This document shows, in pieces, positions 16,601 through 23,851 of a DNA stretch of 64,000 bases. Within the stretch, counting starts at the first letter, position 1, and every line of letters starts with the position of its first letter. The notes below the pieces were generated by a model that saw nothing but the letters and a program-made list of their open reading frames with translations, made no database searches and was not told where the DNA came from. Made by a program: the position numbers and the translations under genes. Origin of the DNA: Amorphus orientalis (GTDB taxonomy: Bacteria > Pseudomonadota > Alphaproteobacteria > Rhizobiales > Amorphaceae); NCBI RefSeq assembly GCF_030814015.1, contig NZ_JAUSUL010000001.1:958001-1022000 (forward strand), read 5' to 3'.

Positions 16601-17615
16601 GCGGGTGCGCTCCTGCTTCGAGACCCCTGTCGAGATCGAACCCGGCCGGGAGATCTTCATCCAGACATCCGTCGGCATCAGCCGCTTCCCGGGCGACGGA
16701 GAGAGCGCGCTCGAGCTGATCGGCCATGCCGACGCGGCGGCCTATCAGGCGAAGCGGGAGGGCAAGGGGTCCTATCAGTTCTATGAGGGCTCGCTCACGC
16801 TCGCCTCGGCTCAGCGCCTCGAGGTCCAGGCCAACATTCGAGGCGCCCTCAGCCGCCGCGAGTTCGACGTCTACTATCAGCCGGTCGTCAACCTGTCCGG
16901 CCGCGTCGCCGGGACGGAAGCGCTGGTGCGTTGGCACAGGCCGGCCCAGGGGATCGTCCTGCCGGACGCGTTCATACCCATCGCGGAAGAGACCGGGCTG
17001 ATCTTCGAGATCGACCGCCTGGTCCTGTTCGAGGCCTGTCGCCGCGCCAAGCTCTGGCAGACCCAGATGCTTCAGCCGGGTATCGTCTCGGTGAACCTCT
17101 CACCTCGGGAACTCATCGTCGACGAGACGGAGACCACGATCCGTTCGGCGCTGGAGTATTCAGGCCTTCCCCCGAGCAATCTGGAAATCGAGGTGACGGA
17201 AAGCGCCTTGACCGATTCCGGCGATCGCGGGAGCCGGCTTCTGAAACGGCTCAAGGAGAGCCTGGGCGTGAAGATCGCCATCGACGATTTCGGCAAGGGG
17301 GCGTCGTCGCTCGGACGACTTCACGAAATGCCGGTCGACAAGATCAAGATCGACCGCTCGTTCGTCTCCTTCGTCGACGAGTCCGTCGAGAAACAGGCGA
17401 TCTGCGAGTTGATTGCCGTGCTGGGCCAGAAGCTCGGGCTGACCGTCCAGGGCGAAGGCATCGAGCGGCCGGAGGAACTGGAGGTCCTCAAGACCATGGG
17501 CTGCTCCCAGTTCCAGGGGTACCTGTTCGGCAAGCCGATGCCGGCAGACGACATGGAAGTCTATCTGCGCGCTGACCTCGCCGCCAACGACGTGGTCCAG
17601 TCCCCGACCGGGTGA
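13677..17615 (+). CDS. Multi-PAS GGDEF-EAL c-di-GMP signalling protein with membrane N-terminus
   Basis: The 1312-residue protein begins with about five to six membrane helices (residues about 57-225). Then come several PAS/PAC units: two adjacent ones are close repeats (RYRSIVEDQVELICRFKPDT and RYRSIVEQHLDMIVRFKPDT), and another (FEATRDGVFVIDD) leads into the output domains. The GGDEF signature FGGDEF is intact near residue 952. The EAL domain starts near residue 1040, with EALVRW at about 1081 and ESALT, IDDFGKG, KIDRSF, GEGIE and FQGY following. Both diguanylate cyclase and phosphodiesterase activities are therefore possible. The start is uncertain: ATGs at 13734 and 13737 are in frame and none has a good ribosome-binding site. 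Confidence 0.92.
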   Translation: MVLELEQSASVLSTWAGVGMMSREAETLPAETALGGETAERRLQHALNENLAGRIHPIAALLGPAAILTIGLVLGEAVATLGYRLVLLASVAVAALEVYVAVRFRRSPTRLHRPAYWRRIFLAVAMVGGIVWGAAGVLLFVPENQSGPVGFIVPLLLAAVCGAYVAWRSASPIAVVVFVTLALGPLVAMLALSGSSESLALAGMLCLYAAGLGAFCLNNHRVLVEAITLRLDRDLEHARLRESATTLARIAENLPDAIFQAVVPPGSDGYLSYVSGSLIQLLALPPDHAPRSVRSIIGRIDPRDRERVRSGVRKRVADGQVWNDEFRVQHPEKGLIWIESHASAETHPDGSRVWYGSMRETTERRQLVDRIRVQAAAMATADTGIVIVDSRLEEKPIIYANRAFEEIVGHTCEGDLSCSLFEFVARSPEDQGATELRDALRRDEPVSMRVQFNRRSGDPFWAEVTVSAVVGIDGDRTYQTVIIADVSERLRIEAELKASEARYRSIVEDQVELICRFKPDTTLTYVNPAYATSFGRTSDDLLGRPFIAFLPASDRPRALEHLSRITPQRPLRSFEYRVTRPDGEVRWQEWTDRGIFDETGELIEFQSIGRDITDRKKIEAQLRDSEARYRSIVEQHLDMIVRFKPDTLVTFANEVYCRHVGVPMSEIVGFRFLDYVPDDEKEAVLAHYNGFTLAEPWKSFEHHVVLPDGRRRLHRWTDRAVFDDDGNVVEIQSIGRDVTEDKARQERIRLLAAVFEATRDGVFVIDDRWRIITVNEAFARITQYEQGEVAGRDLRRLPAIAASRKLLPAIVGSVRSKGFWKGEVWGCRKNGDRVPLLCSINALIGDDGQIVNYVGVFTDITRLKETERRLVDLANNDELTGLPNRRKFVADLDAAMRDASQSDEGLAVHYLDLDDFKYVNDTYGHDIGDRLLTAVAGRLQSALRTTDLVSRFGGDEFLILQPNVRSKLQASVLAERVRSCFETPVEIEPGREIFIQTSVGISRFPGDGESALELIGHADAAAYQAKREGKGSYQFYEGSLTLASAQRLEVQANIRGALSRREFDVYYQPVVNLSGRVAGTEALVRWHRPAQGIVLPDAFIPIAEETGLIFEIDRLVLFEACRRAKLWQTQMLQPGIVSVNLSPRELIVDETETTIRSALEYSGLPPSNLEIEVTESALTDSGDRGSRLLKRLKESLGVKIAIDDFGKGASSLGRLHEMPVDKIKIDRSFVSFVDESVEKQAICELIAVLGQKLGLTVQGEGIERPEELEVLKTMGCSQFQGYLFGKPMPADDMEVYLRADLAANDVVQSPTG

Positions 17616-17654
17616 CTCTTTTCCCTCTTCGTCCAGGTGGAAGGTCGGAGACGG

Positions 17655-18356
17655 TTATTCGGCCGCACGCCGGCCGGCCTCGACGGAGGTGCGGAGGGCG
17701 GCGATGTTCTCGCCGTAGACGGTCGGCTGCGCGGCCGTGCCGCCCTTGAACACGGCGGATCCGGCGACCAGGACATCCGCCCCAGCCGCAAAGGCGTCCG
17801 GCGCGGTCTCCGGCGTGATGCCGCCGTCCACCTCGATGTGGATGGGACGGTCGCCGATCATCGAGCGCAGTTCGGCGATCTTCGGAAGCATCGCGGAAAT
17901 GAAGCTCTGCCCGCCGAAGCCCGGGTTCACCGTCATCACGCATACCAGGTCGATCCGGTCGAGCACATGGACGATTGCGCTGGCCGGCGTGGCCGGATTG
18001 AGCGCCACGCCCGTGCGGCACCCGGCGGCCCGCACGGCTTGAAGCGTGCGGTCTAGATGCGGCCCGGCTTCGGCGTGCACGGTGATGACGTCGGCACCGG
18101 CGTCGGCGAAGGCCGAGATGTAGGGATCGACCGGAGCGATCATGAGATGCACGTCCATCACCGTGCGTACGTGGGGGCGAAGCGCCTTCACCACGGGCGG
18201 TCCGAACGTGATGTTCGGGACGAAGTGCCCGTCCATGACATCAAGGTGGACCCAGTCGCAGCCCTGATCCTCGATCGCCCGGCATTCGGCCCCGAGTTCC
18301 GCAAAGTTGGCACTGAGGATCGACGGTGCGATCTTGAGAGAGCGATCGAAGCGCAT
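17655..18356 (-). CDS. rpe: Ribulose-phosphate 3-epimerase
   Basis: The 233-residue TIM barrel has all family signatures: SILSANF near residue 13, LDVMDGHFVPN near 38 (metal ligands His and Asp), VHLMI near 70, MTVNPGFGGQ near 142 and EVDGGI near 178. It interconverts ribulose 5-phosphate and xylulose 5-phosphate in the pentose phosphate (and Calvin) pathways in the cytoplasm. The ATG at 18356 is the one that starts the conserved SLKIAPSILSA block. It is convergent with the PAS-GGDEF-EAL gene and shares no operon with neighbours. Confidence 0.95.
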   Translation of the reverse strand: MRFDRSLKIAPSILSANFAELGAECRAIEDQGCDWVHLDVMDGHFVPNITFGPPVVKALRPHVRTVMDVHLMIAPVDPYISAFADAGADVITVHAEAGPHLDRTLQAVRAAGCRTGVALNPATPASAIVHVLDRIDLVCVMTVNPGFGGQSFISAMLPKIAELRSMIGDRPIHIEVDGGITPETAPDAFAAGADVLVAGSAVFKGGTAAQPTVYGENIAALRTSVEAGRRAAE

Positions 18357-18763
18357 GGCGTGGTCTCGTTTCTGGCACCGCCGGTATCGAGAAGCGTGCG
18401 CCAGCCGGTCGGGCAGGCGTTGCAGGTTCGGCGAGCCGGGCCGTTTGTCCGGAAAGTGCGGTGTCCGACGGTTCAATTCAAGTCGGTGGCGACAATCGCC
18501 GGTGGATTGCGCTGCGGAAACCAGCTGGTCGCCGAAGACGTTGTCCAGTCGGCTGGTGTCTGCTCGATCGATTCGCTGGTCGGACAGTTTCTTTTCGCAT
18601 GCCGAAAAGTAGATGGTTCGTAATCGGTATTTCAGTTCGGCAGAGATCCCGAATTCTTTCTATCTGAGGTCGCTTAACTCGGAATATTCACATGCGGTGA
18701 GAGATTGACGGATCGCGAACAATGGTGTCTTTACTGGCAAAATTCAAAACAGGAGGATTGTGA
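18357..18763. other. 407-bp intergenic region between rpe and the metE-like gene
   Basis: No coding frame in this gap looks real. The right third is more AT-rich. A possible plus-strand promoter is TTGACG (18705-18710), 17 bases, then TCTTTA (18728-18733), a weak -10. AGGAGG at 18751-18756 is a strong ribosome-binding site 7 bases before the ATG at 18764. Two tRNA-like GGTTC stretches were checked and lack paired arms. Confidence 0.5.
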
Positions 18764-19801
18764 ATGAGCGCGGGCAACCGTCTACTCCCGACTTCTCTGG
18801 TCGGATCCTATGCGATGCCGGACTGGCTGATCGACAAGGCCAAGCTCGCCGGTCGGTTTCCGCCGCGCACGCGGGCTGCCGAGCTGTGGCGGATCGCGCC
18901 GGAATTTCTGGAGGAGGCGCAGAACGACGCCACGCTGATCGCCATCCGCGACCAGGAGAGGGCCGGTCTCGACATCATCACCGACGGTGAGATGCGCAGG
19001 GAAAGCTATTCGAACAGGTTCGCCACGGCGCTCGAGGGCGTCGATATCGACAATCCGGGAACGGCCCTGGACCGGTCCGGACATCCCAACCCCGTTCCGC
19101 GTGTCGTCGGCAAGGTGCGGCGCAAGCATGCGGTCGAGGTCGAGGACGTGAAGTTCCTGCGCGCCAACACGGACCGCCGGGTCAAGATCACCGTGCCCGG
19201 CCCGTTCACCATGTCCCAGCAGGCCCAGAACGATTTCTACGAGTCGGAAGCGGAAATGGCGATGGACTACGCCGCAGCCGTCAACGAGGAGATCAGGGAC
19301 CTCTTCGCGGCCGGTGCCGACATCGTCCAGATCGACGAGCCCTATATGCAGGCGCGTCCGGAGAAGGCGGAAGAGTACGGCCTCGAGGCGCTCAACGCCG
19401 CTCTGGCCGGAGTGAAGGGGGAGACGGCCGTCCACATCTGCTTCGGCTATGCGGCCATCATCCATGCCCGCCCGGAAGGCTATTCCTTCCTGCCCCAGTT
19501 CTCCGGCTGCAGCTGCAATGCCGTGTCGATCGAGACGGCCCAGTCGAACCTGGACACGTCGGTTCTCGAAACGCTGCCGGACAAGACCATCATCCTCGGC
19601 GTGCTCGACCTGTCCGATCCGGAAATCGAGACACCGGAGAAGGTTGCCGAGCGCATCCGCCGCGGGTTGGAGCATCATCCGGCGGAGAAGATCGTCGTGG
19701 CGCCGGATTGCGGCCTGAAGTACCTGCCGCGCGACGTCGCCTTCGGCAAGATGAAGGCGATGGCCGACGGCGCGGCGATCGTGCGCGCCGAGCTCCAGTA
19801 G
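18764..19801 (+). CDS. Cobalamin-independent methionine synthase C-terminal-type methyltransferase
   Basis: The 345-residue protein corresponds to the catalytic C-terminal barrel of MetE only; full MetE is about 750 residues. Zinc ligands are plausible at HICFG (about residue 226) and the PDCGLK cysteine (about 319), with QIDEP near 195 matching the conserved MetE loop. Such short proteins transfer methyl groups to thiols, and many are found near catabolic genes rather than methionine genes. A strong AGGAGG precedes the start. It is convergent with the amidohydrolase gene and no partner folate-binding domain is nearby, so the methyl donor is unknown. Confidence 0.88.
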   Translation: MSAGNRLLPTSLVGSYAMPDWLIDKAKLAGRFPPRTRAAELWRIAPEFLEEAQNDATLIAIRDQERAGLDIITDGEMRRESYSNRFATALEGVDIDNPGTALDRSGHPNPVPRVVGKVRRKHAVEVEDVKFLRANTDRRVKITVPGPFTMSQQAQNDFYESEAEMAMDYAAAVNEEIRDLFAAGADIVQIDEPYMQARPEKAEEYGLEALNAALAGVKGETAVHICFGYAAIIHARPEGYSFLPQFSGCSCNAVSIETAQSNLDTSVLETLPDKTIILGVLDLSDPEIETPEKVAERIRRGLEHHPAEKIVVAPDCGLKYLPRDVAFGKMKAMADGAAIVRAELQ

Positions 19802-19882
19802 GCTCTGAAACGGAGACCCGTGCGGCCGGTCCGGTCGCACGGGTCGCTCATTACCGGTCGGCCGGCGGTGCGACGATTATCC

Positions 19883-21394
19883 TCAGGACCCGAACAAGTC
19901 CCGCTCCACACCCGCCGTCTCGAACAGATAGTCGCGGCTGGCCTCGAGCTCATCGCGCAGGCGCGGAATGTTGAAGCCGACGACCTCGCCCTTCCACTTC
20001 TTGACCCGGCCGTCGACCATCACCGTGTCCACGTTGGAGCGCTCCATCAGCGTGGCCACGGCGCCCGGCACGTTGTTGAGCGGCGCCACGTTCAGGCTGG
20101 TGGCGTCCAGAAGGACCAGGTCCGCCGCCTTGCCCGGCGTCAGCGAGCCGGTCACGCCGTCGAGCTTGAGGCCCCGGGCGCCCTCGAGGGTGGCGAAGCG
20201 GATCACGTCGCGCGGCGTGAGCAGGGTCGGATAGTCTTCGCCGGCCAGCGCCTTTTCGTTGGCGAACATGCGCTGCAGCGTCATGGCCGACCGCATCTGC
20301 GTGAACGGATCGGCGGTCATCGTGCATTCCACGTCGCTGGAGAGCGAGGGCTGCATGCCGAGATCGAGAGCGGTCTGGATCGGCGGCGTTCCGTGCCGCA
20401 TCTGCATCTCGATCGGAACCGAAAGCGAGACATGAGCCCCGGCGTCGGCAGCGGCCTGCCAGGCCATCTCGCTCATTCCCGTCATGTGGATGAAGATGTT
20501 GTCGGCGCCGAACTGGCCGCTCCGGGCGAGTTCGTCGAACGTGTCGGCCATGCCGAAGGTCCCGACCACGTGCAGCGCGATGGGCAGGCCGAGCTCGCGG
20601 CCGATTTCCCAGGCTGCCTCGTAGTTCGGGATGTAGATCTCGCCGCCCATCACCATGGTCAGGAGCTGGTCGTCCGACGAAAAAAACTGCTCGCGGAGGC
20701 GGCGAGCGTCCTGCGGATACCTCACATCGTCGCCCCAGCCCTCGAAGTAACCGAAGACGGACCGTCGCCCGGTATCGCGCAGCGCTTCGATGGCGGCGTC
20801 GGAGTGCTCGGGCGTGTGGTGGATCTGGCTGACGTCCATCACCGTGGTGACGCCCGCGTCGATCTGGGCGATGCCGGCGAACAGCTCGTTGATGTAGACG
20901 TCTTCGGGCCGGTAGATGACCGAGAACTTCTGCAGGATGGTGTCGTAGTAGTTCTGTTCGTTGGTCGGCCGGCCGTCATTGATCAGAATGCCGTCGGCCA
21001 GAAAGCTCCTGAGCGCCGTCTCGAACTGATGATGGTGGGTGTCGATGAAGCCCGGCATCACGATCATGCCGTCCGCGTCGACTACGGCGGCGTCGCTGCC
21101 CGCGTCGATGGAGGGTGCGATCTCCGCGATCTTGCCGTCGCGCACAAGCACGTCGGCCGCCGGAAAGTCGCCGACGTCGGGATCCATGGAGAGGACGGCG
21201 CCGCCCCGGATCAGCACCGGGCGGTCGGCCTGAGACGCCCAGTCCGGCAGCGCGCTTGACTGCTGTGCCGAAGCCTGGTTGCCGAGAGCCGGCAACGCCG
21301 CGGCGCCCGCCGCGACGGCGGCCGTTGTCTTCAGGAACCCGCGCCGGGTCGCCTGGGGTCCCCGGCCGGCCTTCGCGTCACATATCCTGCACAT
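19883..21394 (-). CDS. Tat-exported amidohydrolase-family hydrolase
   Basis: The 503-residue protein starts at the ATG at 21394, with AGGAGG 5 bases upstream. The first residues MCRICDAK carry a CxxC, followed by a twin-arginine signal ATRRGFLKTT and a hydrophobic alanine-rich stretch, so it should be folded in the cytoplasm and exported to the periplasm. The mature part is a metal-dependent amidohydrolase: GFIDTHHHQF near residue 95 is the HxH metal site, and ALHVVG and IHMTGMSE carry later ligands. Family members deaminate or hydrolyse rings and amides. It is the last gene of the iclR-ligB-ligA unit, 80 bp after ligA with a hairpin between, so expression may differ from that of the dioxygenase. 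Confidence 0.88.
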   Translation of the reverse strand: MCRICDAKAGRGPQATRRGFLKTTAAVAAGAAALPALGNQASAQQSSALPDWASQADRPVLIRGGAVLSMDPDVGDFPAADVLVRDGKIAEIAPSIDAGSDAAVVDADGMIVMPGFIDTHHHQFETALRSFLADGILINDGRPTNEQNYYDTILQKFSVIYRPEDVYINELFAGIAQIDAGVTTVMDVSQIHHTPEHSDAAIEALRDTGRRSVFGYFEGWGDDVRYPQDARRLREQFFSSDDQLLTMVMGGEIYIPNYEAAWEIGRELGLPIALHVVGTFGMADTFDELARSGQFGADNIFIHMTGMSEMAWQAAADAGAHVSLSVPIEMQMRHGTPPIQTALDLGMQPSLSSDVECTMTADPFTQMRSAMTLQRMFANEKALAGEDYPTLLTPRDVIRFATLEGARGLKLDGVTGSLTPGKAADLVLLDATSLNVAPLNNVPGAVATLMERSNVDTVMVDGRVKKWKGEVVGFNIPRLRDELEASRDYLFETAGVERDLFGS

Positions 21395-21428
21395 CGTTTC
21401 CTCCTGGCTTGTCTTCTTTGAAGTCGAC

Positions 21429-21455
21429 GAGCCGGGCGGAAAGGCCGCCGGGCTC
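21429..21455 (-). other. Intercistronic hairpin between ligA and the amidohydrolase gene
   Basis: On the minus strand GAGCCCGGCGG pairs with CCGCCCGGCTC, with one internal C-C mismatch and a 5-base loop. No T-tract follows, so it looks like an mRNA-stability or partial termination element rather than a full terminator. Confidence 0.45.
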
Positions 21456-21474
21456 CGGCGTGCCCGACTGGCGG

Positions 21475-21846
21475 TCAGGTTTCGACCGATGGATAGTCCC
21501 TGCCTGTCCAGCCCTGCAGCTTCTGGGCGAACTCGCGCTGGAAGGCGAGGGGGCCATTCTCCTTCATGTAGGGCTCGTCGTAGATCCCGATGAAGATGGT
21601 CAGGTTCAGAAAGAAATGGGCCCCCATCTCGAACAGCGCCACGAAGTCGTGCTCGACCAGCGCCCGCCGCTCTTCCTCGGTGAAACCGTGCACGGTGGAG
21701 GCTTCGACGTCGTTGCCGATGAGCTTGGGACCTATCGACTGCTCCCAGGTGGCGACGAAATTCTTCGGGTCCTCGGCATAGCGCTGCAGGTGCTCGGGGT
21801 TTGCATCGGTCTGGTAGAGGAACTTGTTGACGTAGTACTTGCTCAT
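21475..21846 (-). CDS. ligA: Extradiol dioxygenase small (alpha) subunit, LigA family
   Basis: The 123-residue, mostly helical protein resembles LigA, the small subunit of class II extradiol dioxygenases such as protocatechuate 4,5-dioxygenase. EEERRALVEHDFVALFEMGAH in the middle is the LigA-type core that caps the catalytic subunit's active site. It overlaps ligB by 4 bp (ATGA), so the two subunits are made together. The similarity places it in the family, but the true substrate (protocatechuate, gallate or another catechol) cannot be told from the sequence. Confidence 0.85.
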   Translation of the reverse strand: MSKYYVNKFLYQTDANPEHLQRYAEDPKNFVATWEQSIGPKLIGNDVEASTVHGFTEEERRALVEHDFVALFEMGAHFFLNLTIFIGIYDEPYMKENGPLAFQREFAQKLQGWTGRDYPSVET

Positions 21847-22715
21847 GCCGCCTTCTCCTCGGCCTGGGCCTTCGGGTACCAGGTGATGTAGGCCTCCATG
21901 GTGTGGAACAGGTCGAGATTGTCGACATAGTCAGCCTGTTCCGGACCGGCGACGCCCAGCATCAGGATGAAGTTCAGAAAGCCATGGGTGGCGTTGCCGC
22001 TCTTTGCCATCGTCTCGTGGGTGACGTTGGCCAGGATCGCTTCGACGTCGCCGGCCCGCAGCCACTCGATCGCCTGGCGGTCGAACTCGGGGTCCGGCCC
22101 GGTTTCCATGAACTGGCGCGGCCCGCCGAGCTCCAGGGACAGGTGCCCGGTGCCGATCGCGGCCACCCGCTTGTCGGACGGATAGTCGTCGATCGCCTTC
22201 CGGATCGCCCGGCCGAGATCATAGAAGCGCTTCGGCGACGGCAGCGGCGGGGCGAAGATGTTGGTGTAGATCGGCACCACCGGGAGATCGTTGTCCGGGC
22301 GAACGGTGATGATGGGGCAGATGATGGAGTGATCGATCTTCAACTCGTTCGAGAAGGCGAAGTCGAACCCCTGATCCATCAGGTGCTGGTGCATGTAGCG
22401 CGACATGTCCATGTCGCCTTCCAGCACGTATTTCGGAATGCCGAATTCCCGCTCCTCGTTGTAGAACGTCGCGTCATAGCGTTCGGCCTTGCCGATCAGG
22501 AACTGCGGGCAGTTGTCCAGGAAGATCTGGTGGAAGTGGTCCGAGCCGACCATCACCAGAATGTCGGGTTTGGCGGCGGAAAGCGTCTCCCGGTACAGCT
22601 CTACCTTGCGCTTCCACTCCGGCGCCTGGGGAATCTGCTCCTCCGGCGGCATTGTGGTCGCCCGGAGGTAGAACGGGTGATGCGTGGACGCCAGTGTCGC
22701 AACAAGTTCTGCCAA
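21843..22715 (-). CDS. ligB: Extradiol dioxygenase catalytic (beta) subunit, LigB family
   Basis: A TTG start at 22715 was chosen over the upstream ATG at 22748. GGAGGAGG (22723-22730) lies 7 bases before this TTG, and this start puts the first iron-ligand histidine at residue 12 in ASTHHPF, as in LigB of Sphingobium. The second histidine, in SDHFH, falls near residue 60, also as expected. The protein of about 290 residues has the class II extradiol dioxygenase fold and would use Fe(II) and oxygen to open a catechol ring next to the hydroxyls. It lies downstream of, and on the same strand as, iclR, and diverges from the citryl-CoA lyase operon. Confidence 0.88.
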   Translation of the reverse strand: MAELVATLASTHHPFYLRATTMPPEEQIPQAPEWKRKVELYRETLSAAKPDILVMVGSDHFHQIFLDNCPQFLIGKAERYDATFYNEEREFGIPKYVLEGDMDMSRYMHQHLMDQGFDFAFSNELKIDHSIICPIITVRPDNDLPVVPIYTNIFAPPLPSPKRFYDLGRAIRKAIDDYPSDKRVAAIGTGHLSLELGGPRQFMETGPDPEFDRQAIEWLRAGDVEAILANVTHETMAKSGNATHGFLNFILMLGVAGPEQADYVDNLDLFHTMEAYITWYPKAQAEEKAA

Positions 22716-22820
22716 GTCTTTCCCTCCTCCGTTCGGGTGAATGCTCACCCGCTCCAGCGATGCGGACCGGGTAGACCCGGATCCGTCCGATTTTGTCGGC
22801 CCCGTGCGTGGGGCAGTCTG

Positions 22821-23645
22821 TCAGTTGCCGATCACCGACTGCAGCACGGGGTAGCGCTCGATCGACTGACCGATACGCGCCGCGACCATCCGCAGGGTCG
22901 GCAGCCGCTCCGCCACAAGCGATTCCGGCGTCACCATGCCGGTGTAGCCGGACGTGTTCAGGGCGGCGACGGTCCGCCCGTCGACGCCGCGGACGGGAAC
23001 GGCCAGCGCCGTGATGCCGTAGTCGAGCTGGTCGACCGTGGTCGCGTAGCCCGCTTCCCGGACGGCCAGAATCTCGCGATGGAGTTCCGCCGGGTCAGTG
23101 AGCGACTTTGTCGTCAGCGCCTGCGGCTGGACCGTGGCGATGTAGTCCTCGAGCTCGCAGTCCGGCAGACCGGCAAGCAGCACGCGTCCGAGCGAGGTCG
23201 CGCAGGCCGGATAGCGGGCGCCGACGACCGCGGCCGCGCGGCGCTGACGCTGCACGGTGTTGTGGGCGATGTAGATGACGTCGTGACCGTCGAGCGTGCC
23301 GACCGAAGAGGCGTCCCCGAAGCGCTGGACAAGTTCGCGCAGTTCCGGCTGCATGACCTCGTCCAGACGCGACGCGAAATAGAAAGCCGAACCGAGGGTC
23401 ATCACGCGCGGACGCAGGTGAAAACGCTTGTTGCGCTGTCCGACGTAGCCGAGAGTCTGAAGGGTGATCAGGCTGCGACGGGCCGCGGCCGGTGACAGAT
23501 TTACGCGACGGGCGACCTCGCTCAGCGTCATCTCCGGATGGGCGGCGTCAAAGCACTCCAGGATGGCCAATCCCTTGGCCAGGGCCTCGACGAACTCCGA
23601 GGGCCGGACGGGCTCCTCCACCGGGATCGCCTCGCTCAACGCCAC
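22821..23645 (-). CDS. IclR-family transcriptional regulator of the aromatic locus
   Basis: The 274-residue product has the IclR winged helix (ALAKGLAILECF, MTLSEVARRVNLSPAAARRSL, LQTLGYV) and the effector domain (ALAVPVRG and a conserved ALN region), resembling PcaR/PobR-type regulators of aromatic degradation. GTG at 23645 is chosen because AAGGGGG lies about 8 bases before it; a longer frame reaches 23771 but its start has no conserved sequence. It sits between the minus-strand ligBA genes and the plus-strand lyase operon, and a perfect palindrome at 23824-23840 is its likely binding site. It could activate or repress both sides in response to an aromatic acid. Confidence 0.88.
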   Translation of the reverse strand: MALSEAIPVEEPVRPSEFVEALAKGLAILECFDAAHPEMTLSEVARRVNLSPAAARRSLITLQTLGYVGQRNKRFHLRPRVMTLGSAFYFASRLDEVMQPELRELVQRFGDASSVGTLDGHDVIYIAHNTVQRQRRAAAVVGARYPACATSLGRVLLAGLPDCELEDYIATVQPQALTTKSLTDPAELHREILAVREAGYATTVDQLDYGITALAVPVRGVDGRTVAALNTSGYTGMVTPESLVAERLPTLRMVAARIGQSIERYPVLQSVIGN

Positions 23646-23777
23646 CTGTTCATCCCCCTTCGACTGCGGATCCCGGCCGCGTTTCCCGCAGAAAGCGGAG
23701 GTTCTGGGCGGAGAGGCAACTGTCGAACCGGGGTCGCGCCTGCTCCCTCGCCGCTCGGCCGGGACGGCCAATGCCGC

Positions 23778-23806
23778 TTGACGCCAAGCTAGTGGACGTC
23801 TAATTT
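23778..23806 (+). promoter_or_regulatory. Sigma-70-like promoter for the citryl-CoA lyase operon
   Basis: TTGACG at 23778-23783, a 17-base spacer and TAATTT at 23801-23806 give a near-consensus vegetative promoter. It lies 45 bp before the ATG at 23852. Confidence 0.6.
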
Positions 23807-23823
23807 TTCGGCAAGAGCAAATT

Positions 23824-23840
23824 TTTTCGCAGTGCGAAAA
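23824..23840. promoter_or_regulatory. 17-bp palindromic operator, probable IclR-family site
   Basis: TTTTCGCAGTGCGAAAA is a perfect palindrome of two 8-bp arms around one base. TTCGC...GCGAA pairs are typical of IclR regulators of aromatic catabolism. It sits just past the predicted transcription start of the lyase operon, where bound protein would block elongation or initiation. Confidence 0.65.
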
Positions 23841-23851
23841 CGGAGTTCAGG

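Noticed and set aside
18410-18490. GGTTC-containing stretches in the rpe/metE-like gap as possible tRNA
   Set aside because: No stem pairs flank the GGTTCGGCG or GGTTCAATT stretches.
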